A stretch of 57,042 nt of DNA from Neolentinus lepideus HHB14362 ss-1 (taxonomy: Eukaryota > Basidiomycota > Agaricomycetes > Gloeophyllales > Gloeophyllaceae): contig KV425616.1 of assembly GCA_001632425.1 (NCBI GenBank), forward strand, positions 1 through 57,042. The letters are read 5' to 3'. Positions 12,353 to 23,392 of this stretch are shown one piece after another. The number at the start of each line of letters is the position of its first letter. Position 1 is the stretch's first letter. Below the pieces are notes generated by a model. It saw nothing but the letters and a program-made list of their open reading frames with translations, did not search any database and was not told where the DNA came from. The translations under genes were made by a program, and so were the position numbers.

Positions 12353-13492
12353 CTACAAATCGGCGCGTGCCTCCTCCCCAGCCCATGCTCTCCGAATTAG
12401 CTCCCTGATCCTGTCTTTCTCCACCGGCCTCGGGTTGTAGTACGGGTTGCTTACTGCGATCTCCGCAGCCTTGTCTATATCCTCTTCTTTCATGCCGAAC
12501 TCCTTGAGTCCTCTCTTCACTTTCAGCTTCGTGAGCAGTAGATTAATGCCCTTGATCGCATCCTGCTCGCCCTCCATGCCGGGCACCTTGAACGCCTGTC
12601 CCAGCTTCTGCATGACCTCAGGAATAGCAGGAGCGTTGTAGGCGAGTGCGTGGGGGAGGACGATGGTGTGCGTCTCCGCGTGGGGGAGGTTAAAGGAGCC
12701 GCCAAGTGTGTGGCAGAGCTTGTGGTGCAAAGCCATACCGACACTCCCCAGGCATGTACCGCACAGCCAAGCACCGTATAAAGCTTTCTGGCGTGCTGGC
12801 ACAGAGCGCGGATCTTCGACTATTGCAGGGAGTGAGGAAGTGAGGGCCGAGATGCCTTCAAGGGCTAGAAGAGATACAATGGGGTTCGTATTCTTGGCGT
12901 ACAGCGCCTCAACTAGTCGTATGGTCTCAGTATGCACCCAAGACTCAACAAGGGCAACGGACGTACTTGAATGAGCAATGGCATTCACACCGCTGGTAGC
13001 GCTCAGGCCAGGCGGCAGCGTCATAGTAAGGTCCACATCGTAAATGACCGTCCCAGGCAAGATCTTCGGATCCGTCCTCGTCGTCTTCTTCCCCTCTGCC
13101 GTCTCACCCAGAATGGGGGTCATCTCGCTGCCTGCATACGTTGTCGGGATGCAGATGTGTGGCAATCCCGTTCGGACGCTGATCGCCTTGCCCAGTCCGG
13201 TGGTACTGCCGCCGCCAATAGCCACTACACAGTCAGCGCCTGTTTGCTTTGCGTATTCAAGAGCTTTCTCTGTTACGTGTGTGGGCGTATGCATCGTCGC
13301 CTCCGTGAATACGCCTGCGATCTTGCCTGACAAGACATCTTTTAGCGAGTTCGCCTGGTCGACCTGCTGGGGTGTAGAGAGCAGAAGAGGAGCAGATAGC
13401 TTCTGGCGCGCTAACTCATCTGACAGCCTCTTGAGTGTACCGCTACCAAAGACGACACGTCCAGGGTTGGCGTTATATTCGAAAGGTTCCAT
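12353..13492 (-). CDS. Maleylacetate reductase (iron-type alcohol dehydrogenase family)
   Basis: Two exons (12967-13492 then 12353-12912) give 361 residues, the normal family size. The protein should reduce maleylacetate to 3-oxoadipate with NAD(P)H, in the lower pathway for hydroxyquinol and related aromatics in the cytosol. Visible signatures are the nucleotide-binding GGGSTTGLGKAI with downstream PTTYAGSEMTPI, the substrate region SGVNAIAHS-IEALYA, and the C-terminal His cluster HHKLCHTLGG and LPHAETHT. The 54-nt intron (12913-12966) interrupts GVNAIAHS/IEALYA; it is in frame and lacks a stop, so the unspliced frame reads through as 379 residues. Removing it restores the conserved motif, which is why I prefer the spliced model. 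Generic iron-type alcohol dehydrogenase is the alternative, but the GVNAIAH-EALYA signature favours maleylacetate reductase. Confidence 0.85.
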   Translation of the reverse strand: MEPFEYNANPGRVVFGSGTLKRLSDELARQKLSAPLLLSTPQQVDQANSLKDVLSGKIAGVFTEATMHTPTHVTEKALEYAKQTGADCVVAIGGGSTTGLGKAISVRTGLPHICIPTTYAGSEMTPILGETAEGKKTTRTDPKILPGTVIYDVDLTMTLPPGLSATSGVNAIAHSSTSVALVESWVHTETIRLVEALYAKNTNPIVSLLALEGISALTSSLPAIVEDPRSVPARQKALYGAWLCGTCLGSVGMALHHKLCHTLGGSFNLPHAETHTIVLPHALAYNAPAIPEVMQKLGQAFKVPGMEGEQDAIKGINLLLTKLKVKRGLKEFGMKEEDIDKAAEIAVSNPYYNPRPVEKDRIRELIRRAWAGEEARADL

Positions 13493-13997
13493 CTCAGTAT
13501 GGTGTCGTAGTAGTCGTTCTGAGCGCGCAGGATAGCAGAATATCCCGCTATATATCTACTTTTGCGTTAAACATTAGGCATATCAGATTACGCAGACCCA
13601 AGATATGGAGCTAGCTGCTACGAGCAACAGAAAGAGCATGTGATGAGATCACATATACCTGGTAAGGAGGGAGAAGACACACGGAGCCCGGCCGCACGAC
13701 GTCGCCGGCAAGACGTTGCACTAAAGTTAACTGAACTGTATCACGCACAACGTATGTACCATCCTTATTGAATCATCATTTTCGTTTCGAAAATACCATG
13801 AGACAGACTAAAAGGTAGAGAATGTAAGACGACGCATGCGAGACTAGGGTAACTTCGATTGCCGGGGGATCAGAGAAGGGGGATAAAAACAGTGCGTGGG
13901 AGGGAGAACGACAACATGAACAACACCAAAAGGGGCTTTTCCGATTAAAAGGGAAGTGGTATGACAGAATAGAGGTAGACAAAATCGGGCAATGCAT
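13493..13997. other. Intergenic region between tubulin and maleylacetate reductase
   Basis: About 500 bp holding the tubulin 3' UTR and the maleylacetate reductase promoter, both on the minus strand. No further gene seen. Confidence 0.45.
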
Positions 13998-15733
<1,736 letters not shown>

Positions 15734-16284
15734 GCTGGGCGGATCGCGTCAGTACAGAAAGTGGGACGATATTGCGACGCGACATGTTGCACGCGCGTCG
15801 GGCCATTTTCGTCGTCGTCTCCGACGTCGCCCGCACCGCTTTACGCTACGCGTCTTCAATATAAAGAAGGCACTTACATGGATAACGACCAAGAGCAAAG
15901 GGGTATTAGCCGTCAAGGATGGGATGGTGTCGAATCGAAAAAGGGCGACCGGGTTTAGGGCACTATAAATTCAAGCGCCGACTCGTGGCCACGTGGCATC
16001 GAGCTCTCCCCAGACCTATTGTACGCGTGGAACAGGCAACTCTGCCTCGAACGATGTCATTCATCCCTACATACAGAAGGGTGGCTTGGTTCTTCTGCGT
16101 TGCAGATAGACGCGAGGAATAGAAGTACTGTTGTGGCTACTACGAGTAGCTGATGCTAGACCTGTATTCCGGGCGAGGATCACTTGCTTATAAGCGTATT
16201 AATTGATATTCCGTCAGTTGTATTCGTGATTTCCACTGCAGCTTGGGGATATTGTTCGAGCATATTTTTATCCCCTTCCGCAAC
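15734..16284. promoter_or_regulatory. Beta-tubulin promoter and 3' UTR of the transporter
   Basis: About 550 bp between the tubulin start and the transporter stop. On the minus strand a TATA-like TTTATATTG lies about 125-135 bp upstream of the tubulin ATG (around 15858-15866). No protein pattern seen in the short open frames here. Confidence 0.35.
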
Positions 16285-18115
16285 TCAACTGGTATTCTTA
16301 GCACTCTCTGCTGGTCGCGATTGTTTGACAACTTTTTCGCCATTATCGCTCTTCAATGTCGAATCATCTTCCCCGGAGTGATAGAGTAGGCCTTCTTCTA
16401 TCATGCTTTCGCCCATATTCTCCAGTTTCACTTGCTTCTGATCCTTCGCTGAGTTCATATTTTCTTTCGTTAACTGCAATAGACAACCTCTAGATGAGTG
16501 GATGTAAAAATGTACCACTACTTACTGCGACATAAATGGCGGATGTCACGATAGTGACTGCGCCTGCAATCGATAAAGGAGCAGGTGTCGTGTGGAAAAA
16601 TATACGCTCAAGGGTAATGGCGTATATAATCTTGACATACTTATATCAGTATGGTATAGAATTCTGAGCGGCTGTCAACTCACTTGGGTGTAGATAGCCA
16701 TAGTCCCTCTCCCAGCTGTCTCGCGTTGTAGTCCATTCGTCGTTAGTACCTACCAAGAACTTATCATCATTTGAAATCAATTCTCCAAAAGTTCGTAACG
16801 CACCTGGCCCGTGAAGCCCGTGAAGCCGATCAGCAGTAAAAGAGCAATCCACTCTACGCGACTCGGGATAACGATATGGGTACCCTGAATTATCAATCTG
16901 TGGCGCAAGATAACGAGAACATTAGACACTCTGAGACATTGAGAACTGTATGGCACGGAAATGATGTTCACCCAATCGAGGCTGCAACAACGCAGTAAGT
17001 CGAAAATGCGACCATGGAGTGCATGGCATGAGCGCGTTTTCCAATTGCGCGCATAGAAATATCTTGCAGGAGAACCGGTTATAAGTGATGCTACCTGCTG
17101 CAGAGTTAATCGAGACTCACAAGCGCTGGTGGCCCCCAGGACACCAAGCAACGCGACACCCACGGCACCGAGCCTCTGTGCCGGAGTCCCTTTAGCGGAT
17201 GGATCACTTATGTGCGCCCCGTCGACATGGCCGGAGTCTGGTACTGCCGAAGCAGCCCCGAACAGAAATTCCGGCCGAGCTATAAGGATAACTCCAAGAA
17301 AGCTGCAAACTGATGGAGACATTATGCGACAAGCTCTGTTGAAGGTACTTCTGCATCTTACCTCCGGCGAGAGATTCTCTCAAAGTAATTTTTTCTTTCA
17401 GGATCAAGGCTCCTGCCACGGCTGTTGTCAGCGGAGATAGGAAGGTCAACACGGTGGCGTCGGATAGGGATAGATACTTCAAGGAGTAATACATCCCGAA
17501 AAGCGCGATAAATCTGCGGCGAGCTTTTAGAGCTGAGAAGTGCTAAAAACGCCTAATCACTGACCCTGAACAGCCTCGTAGTACCAGCAAGCCCCGAACG
17601 CCTTTAGGTCCTAGGAACGGGTCAGGCACGCCTCTCAGATGCCTACATGTGAGTTAGGTGACTTTGGTGAGGCGCGATTTAGGCAACAGCGTACATATAT
17701 ACGATGCAACATATCCATGTAATAGACTGAGATGACGCTTGTCAGTCATGATTATCTCCAATGGGCATTGATGTCCTTCACCATGCGCACGATCACCAGC
17801 TATATCACGGGGTTACATGTGATAAACAGCGTCACATTTGGAGAAAGAGCTCACTTCCAGCGTCGGAACAGGATCGTCGAGACCGTTGAGCGTCTTCACC
17901 GATACGTTCTGCAGGGCTCCAAATATCTGCGCCGAAACCATCAGAAGCAGTCCGGTGTTCCTGTCCACAAAATCCTTGACTCCGGACAATGTCCGTCTCC
18001 ACCAAGGAACCCTTTTCCCTTGATCCTTCAAGTTCACGATCGCATCGTCCTCGAGTTCGGGTACATCATCTGAAGACGATATGACCGTGCTGGGTGGATA
18101 ACTCGCTCTCGCCAT
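16285..18115 (-). CDS. EamA-type (DMT superfamily) transporter, SLC35G-like
   Basis: Eleven exons (17855-18115, 17782-17799, 17695-17726, 17565-17642, 17362-17513, 17121-17309, 16972-17062, 16804-16897, 16684-16749, 16526-16639, 16285-16473) give 427 residues with all phases consistent. Two of the exons are only 18 and 32 nt. Two EamA halves can be seen: VRMSITWICCIVYM, GVPDPFLGPKGVRGLLVLRG, YYSLKYLSLSDATVLTFLSP, VILIARPEFLFG; then GKRAHAMHSMVAFSTYCVV, LLLIGFTGFTGQ, GLQRETAGRGTMAIYTQ. About ten membrane segments; N-terminal acidic cytosolic tail and charged C-terminal tail. The pattern is that of fungal YMR253C/SLC35G-like permeases, whose substrate is unknown. It shares a short upstream region with tafazzin on the other strand. 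Confidence 0.88.
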
Positions 18116-18398
18116 CTACCACTCGTGCAAGAGGATTCGGCGGTCGCTTACAAGCCTGTGTGCGCGAAGAATCGACGTGTGTGCACCATTTATATGTTCT
18201 TGAGAATCATGACATTGATAACGCTCTACCTATCAGGTTCAAATCGGTCGGCAAGTCGGCGCAGCGATGAGCTAACAAACTAAGCACAAAATACAGCGAG
18301 TGGGAAGCGCATTATTTGTACATATGTACCAACCCTTTACGGCAATTTGATCCTACAGTTTATCCTCTTACTTCGTCGACCCTTTTAATAACGGACAT
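18116..18398. promoter_or_regulatory. Divergent promoter region, transporter / tafazzin
   Basis: Only 283 bp separate the two start codons, which face away from each other, so both promoters must lie here. I see no convincing single TATA element. Confidence 0.5.
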
Positions 18399-19647
18399 AT
18401 GGCCACCAACTTTTTCTCGAGAGCGACAGTCGCAACAGTGGGACTGACCTGTAAAGCATTCCTCAAGCTCGGATTCTGTTCATCTGTTTCGGTGAATGGC
18501 CTAGATACACTTTTGCAGGCGTTGTGGTCGAAAGAACGGGAAAATGGGCGCGGTGTTGTCACGGGTGCGTGCTTGTCTCTTCTGATAACGTGATCTTCGA
18601 AAAGCTGAGACCTTTCTAGTCGCGAACCATCTTTCTACGTATGTGATATTTCTCATGAATCGATTTTCTGATGCCTTGATTGCGTAGGTTGGACGATCCG
18701 CTATTGTGGGGAATAATGCCGTGGCGATCATATTTCAGCGAACGGACCACAAGATGGGCATTGGGAGCATCCGACATAATATTCACTAATCCGTGAGCAC
18801 GGGCATTGCGTCCAAGAAGCCTGCTAGGCTGAGATGATTCACTGTCAGGCAGGATTTTCTCTGCTTTCTTCCGAAACGGGCAAGTTCTTGAAACTTTCCG
18901 AGGCAAAGGAATCTATCAACCGTCTGTCGATACGGCTGTGGCGAAACTAAACGGAGGGGGATGGGTAGGTCCTTCCTCAATGAAGGCGTGCTTTCGAGTG
19001 ATTGCGTTGGATCAGGTCCACTTGTTCGGTGAAGGCAAAGTGTGTCAATCAAATGACTATCATGAAAGAAACGGTGTCGCCTACCTCGCAAGATTCAAGT
19101 GGGGAATGTATGTTGGCTCCTTATTGTCTGTTCCACTTGCGTGTTCAAACAATGACTGTCGCCCAGAGGTCGTATGCTTATGGAAACGAACCTGCCTCCA
19201 ATTATAATTCCCATGTGGATCACTGGTAAGCTTGTTAGGCAGTCACATCCTGTTCCGCCAGTAATCATCGATCTAGGCTTCGACAAGCTCATGCCGGAAG
19301 GCAGACCTATACCCTACAAGTTTATTCCTCGTCTAGGCGCCAACTTGAGCGTCACATTTGGCTCGCCGATCCCTGCGGAGAAAATTCAGTCCGCTCTTGC
19401 TACCGTTGATAGGAATCCCGCTCACATCCATATTCGGCCGTCCCACTCAGACAATGTGTCACACGGTGGAGGTTGGATTGGCGAAACCATTACGCAACTG
19501 GCACCTGCGTTTACGCCGCAGTACTGCGAGCGCGATGGCCAACTATGGGAGGAGATGGCGCGAGTCAGAAGTGAAGTCGCCGAAATTATCAAACGCGAGG
19601 TTGAAGCTCTCGGAAGATCCGTGTCTGGCGAGAGGCTCGGGAAGTAG
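18399..19647 (+). CDS. TAZ1: Tafazzin (monolysocardiolipin acyltransferase)
   Basis: Seven exons (18399-18564, 18620-18638, 18688-18792, 18853-18964, 19016-19107, 19167-19225, 19277-19647) give 307 residues, in the tafazzin size range. The enzyme remodels cardiolipin by transferring acyl chains to monolysocardiolipin at mitochondrial membranes. The acyltransferase HX4D motif is VANHLSTLDDP (His59, Asp64). It is followed by GIMPWRSYFSERTTRWALGA, FFRNGQVLETFRGKGIYQP, GGGWVHLFGEGKVCQS, ILMETNLPP-like GRMLMETNLPPIIIPMWITG and GFDKLMPEGRP. These are the standard tafazzin blocks in order. The 19-nt second exon carries ANHLST, so without it the active site is lost. The C-terminal 80 residues are less conserved. 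The start is the first Met before the conserved region. Confidence 0.9.
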
Positions 19648-20700
19648 CTCCATACAAGTATGTGGCCTGACTCATGTCGACCGTCTAGCCCTCTGTCCTG
19701 CTGCGATATTCTTCACAGAAGTAGATATTACCATTTCTGTTAACGCGCTCTGTCTTTACCGGAACATGACCCACTATCGTCATCAGTTAACATTTCGCTG
19801 GCACCAAGAAGTTGTGACAGTGTCAGCATGCTCGCTTTTCGTCATCCTGCTTTCTGAAGCTGATACGGGAGCTGCATAGTCTACTGCCCGAACAGTGACT
19901 GGCCAGGTGCATTTAATTGTCCTGCTGGACATCCGGTCGATGCCTCTGCTGAGTGCTGAACCAATATTGTCCGGGAGACAGCGAAAAGCTGAAGCTATAG
20001 CTTGTGCCTCACTACCAGCGCCACGCCCTCTTGACAAGCATCTCGTCTGATCTCTCTTGACTCGAGCGTCACTGATGGGCGCGCTCTGCCGAGTCATGTT
20101 CCGATCTCGCCTACCTTGCTTTGCGACACGAAGGCTGCAAGACCAGGAGCCTCTGACTCCTAGCCAATATGGAAGACACCTTCGCGGGAAAGCATGATCG
20201 TAAGCATGATCGTCGGAATGACATTCGAATTCAGAGCCTGCCTATGGGCACAATCGTATGTACGATGCAAGTCTGGATCTTTCGACATCCTCCGATGGCT
20301 CCTTATGGCTTTCGTGCAGGTTGTACGCAGTATCCTGCGGTCGGGCTATACTATTGCAGCTTCGCAGGCGATGTCGCGATACTTAGATACATTGTGAGCT
20401 TACACCAGGTCCCGAAATTCGGTCATACGGCAGGAATCTGCGTCTAGATAGCTACCTTTATCGTAGCGGCGCAAGCGCCAGTCCCCGACTCCGTACGAGT
20501 GAGAAATTGTACGCGTAGATTTTCAACATTATTGTACATTGTAAATACGAGGAATGCAAAATCTCAGAAGATCTCCGGTTCACTATCTGCGGATGGAAAG
20601 CACAACAGCGAGGATGAGCGACGAGACGACGGAGATAGTAGTCGAGATGACTGCGTAGCGAACTTAAGCGAGTTCTTCACACGGAATACTCGCGCGTATA
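19648..20700. other. Region without recognisable gene
   Basis: About 1 kb between tafazzin and the 906-bp MITE. It has short open frames only and a small repeat (GCATGATCGT twice near 20190-20210). It should include the tafazzin 3' UTR; the rest looks like decayed repeat DNA. Confidence 0.35.
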
Positions 20701-20708
20701 GGTGAGAC

Positions 20709-21614
20709 AGGGCCCCTGAAAATACCGATAGATGCCGGTGCCAACTTGAGATTTTCATGTCTGGATTATTTTGCGGGCCCGCTGGCCTTTTTGTCCGGAT
20801 AAAAATCTGGCCTCAGCTGGAGTGCGATTTTTGTCCGGATTATGCCCCTGGCTTCCGAAAAAAAAAGCGAAAAATCACAATTTCCTACCAAAAGCTCCTA
20901 CTGCTAATTATCATCTACGGGGTGCTAGATATGTCTGTAGTAGAGCTCGATATACATCTGTCACTGAAACCACACGTTCACCGTGGAACTGGGCAGCAAT
21001 GAACTGATATAAACTTCTGGTATATTGATTTTTGCATTGTAAAAGTCTAATAATCCTGGAGGAGGGTCGCTAGGGAATGATAATCCCCTTCCAATCCAAT
21101 CCTTTGGATTGAAGGTCACGACTGCTTCACCAGTCATTTCAGGGAGTGGCTGCTTATGGTTATTATTGAGATGGCCGTCAGGGCGACCGAGGTACGTATG
21201 TTAACGTTATTGTGGGTGCCTCGCATGCTTCGAAAGACATGTAAAGAGCTGTGTCGGCAGTCCGAGGCATTCAGCCACTAGACGCCTCTGGAGTCTGGAT
21301 GCCCGCTGTGGACCAGAAACTATATAATTTTCGGTAGCCGTAGGTCCACTAAGTACCAGTCAAGGAATACGCGACGGTCCTCAGAGGTACCATAAGTCTC
21401 TAATACTATACTAGGATAGCATGTCATCCCAGCCACCATTTTGTCCGGGCTAGAACCGGCATGGCAACCGGCGAGCCTCCCGTGTCCGGAGTATGGAACC
21501 GGGATGACCGACTCCGAGTGACATTTTTGTCTGGATTGGCTCCGGCTTCCGCTGCACGGGGCCGCCTTTTTGTCCGGACTAGCACCTACATCTATCCGTA
21601 TTTTCAGGGGTCCT
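20709..21614. mobile_element. 906-bp hAT-like MITE with 8-bp target-site duplication
   Basis: The flanks carry a perfect 8-bp direct repeat, GGTGAGAC, at 20701-20708 and 21615-21622. Inside it the ends are inverted: AGGGCCCCTGAAAATACC on the left and the complement of AGGACCCCTGAAAATACG on the right, with similarity extending past GATAGATG. Subterminal copies of TTTTTGTCCGGA occur near both ends (20788-20799, 20828-20839, 21567-21578, and variants near 21439 and 21533). An 8-bp duplication is typical of the hAT superfamily. No transposase frame is visible, so it is non-autonomous. Confidence 0.85.
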
Positions 21615-21622
21615 GGTGAGAC

Positions 21623-21985
21623 GCACGTTTCTCCCTGACAAAACCCTCCCCCACTTACCGTGGGAGTCGGGGACCGTGAGTCTGACCTGAGTGTGACAGA
21701 TATTCCAACTCAAATTTCTCACTGGGCTGATTCGTGTCATCAAACCTTGGTGAAACACGTTTGGTAATATCTCATTTCGAAGTGCGATGACCAGTCTGTC
21801 AATCCGGGAATTGGTCTCACGTGTCCGAACTCCTTCATAGCTTTATTGTCATTAAATATTGCTTTTGGCTGGTCGTGTTCCTTGATTTTTTGCGCCGCGA
21901 GGGTCGCCGGTTTTTATCACTATATGTAATTGGCGCGAAAGGTCGGATATTTACCCCATCTAGGTCCATTTTCCCTTAGTGTTCG
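21623..21985. other. Intergenic spacer between two repeats
   Basis: About 360 bp between the MITE and the left arm of the large inverted repeat. I see no gene in it. Confidence 0.4.
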
Positions 21986-22328
21986 TTACTGCTGTTTTTG
22001 GAACGTAAGGCGCGGCGCGGCTTTTCGCACGCAAAATGGCCTCCCGAATAGAAAAATCTGTAGCGGCCTCCACAGTGCCTGTACATGCGTAGAAATTTGT
22101 ACACATTTTTTTATTATATCAAAGAAAATTCTGAGAATGAAAGAACAGGGGAAATCTTGCTAGAAACAATTGCTGTGTGAGGGTGCCCCATTTCTACACC
22201 TTTCAGCCTGCAGAGGTCCTGTGCTTTCATGTATGAACATGTTGTGCTCATGAGGACATGAGAGTATGTCTATAAAATTGTTAAAAAAATCCCAGGGTGA
22301 GCAGCACACTTCCGGTATTTTGAAAGCC
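21986..22328. repeat. Left arm of a perfect 343-bp inverted repeat
   Basis: It starts TTACTGCTGTTTTTGGAACG and is matched base for base, in reverse complement, by 22658-23000. The left copy continues 134 bp further (to 22462) up to the assembly gap, so the true arm may be longer. The outer ends carry TA on both sides, which would fit a TA-targeting element, but this is weak evidence. Confidence 0.85.
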
Positions 22329-22462
22329 CTGACAGGGTATTTCACTTTACTTCACTGTAGAAAGCCAATCAAGCTTCATATTCACCCCGGACTTTGGCAA
22401 AAATATCTACATGCATGTATACAATCATATAAAAATGTTCCTATACTTCCCGATGTGTGGAA

Positions 22463-22657
22463 NNNNNNNNNNNNNNNNNNNNNNNNNNNNNNNNNNNNNN
22501 NNNNNNNNNNNNNNNNNNNNNNNNNNNNNNNNNNNNNNNNNNNNNNNNNNNNNNNNNNNNNNNNNNNNNNNNNNNNNNNNNNNNNNNNNNNNNNNNNNNN
22601 NNNNNNNNNNNNNNNNNNNNNNNNNNNNNNNNNNNNNNNNNNNNNNNNNNNNNNNNN
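22463..22657. other. Assembly gap (195 N)
   Basis: A run of unknown bases. The right arm of the inverted repeat begins immediately after it. The real size and content of the gap are unknown. Confidence 0.99.
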
Positions 22658-23000
22658 GGCTTTCAAAATACCGGAAGTGTGCTGCTCACCCTGGGATTTT
22701 TTTAACAATTTTATAGACATACTCTCATGTCCTCATGAGCACAACATGTTCATACATGAAAGCACAGGACCTCTGCAGGCTGAAAGGTGTAGAAATGGGG
22801 CACCCTCACACAGCAATTGTTTCTAGCAAGATTTCCCCTGTTCTTTCATTCTCAGAATTTTCTTTGATATAATAAAAAAATGTGTACAAATTTCTACGCA
22901 TGTACAGGCACTGTGGAGGCCGCTACAGATTTTTCTATTCGGGAGGCCATTTTGCGTGCGAAAAGCCGCGCCGCGCCTTACGTTCCAAAAACAGCAGTAA
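22658..23000. repeat. Right arm of the perfect 343-bp inverted repeat
   Basis: Exact reverse complement of 21986-22328 without mismatch or indel. It is either the other terminal repeat of a large element hidden in the gap, or a misjoined copy of the same contig end. Confidence 0.85.
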
Positions 23001-23392
23001 TTCCACGTTAGATGCGTGCGTCTCCCGACAAGTACGCGAATGCGATAACTGAAATCGGGGTCTTCTATTACAGTCTAACTAATCGTCGAACCTTACGGAA
23101 ACGTTTGGGAGTTGTTCAGAGACTCTACCTGGCATCGTGGCGTCAGAATCACGGATAGAGTACTTGAGCACAAGGTGCTCAAGTCGATTGATAGGTTTCG
23201 TCCCTCCTAGGCAACGCTTGGTACACCGACGCAAACTATCCTAGCAGCACTCATGATTCCACCACAGTATACAGGATCTGCAAAGGTATATGGTAATAAA
23301 ACATGCAAGGTATTCAGGACAATGTTGCAGACATAGATAACTATAAGATAATTTAGCCATTCCGTCACACACATATCTCACCCGACGGACCT
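23001..23392. other. Intergenic region
   Basis: About 390 bp between the inverted repeat and the stop codon of the next gene. It probably includes that gene's 3' UTR. No other feature seen. Confidence 0.4.

Noticed and set aside
13044..13535. 163-codon plus-strand frame opposite maleylacetate reductase
   Set aside because: It is the antisense shadow of a well-supported gene and has no family features.
22266..22826. Long open frames on both strands crossing the run of N
   Set aside because: They are artefacts of translating unknown bases and of the inverted repeat.
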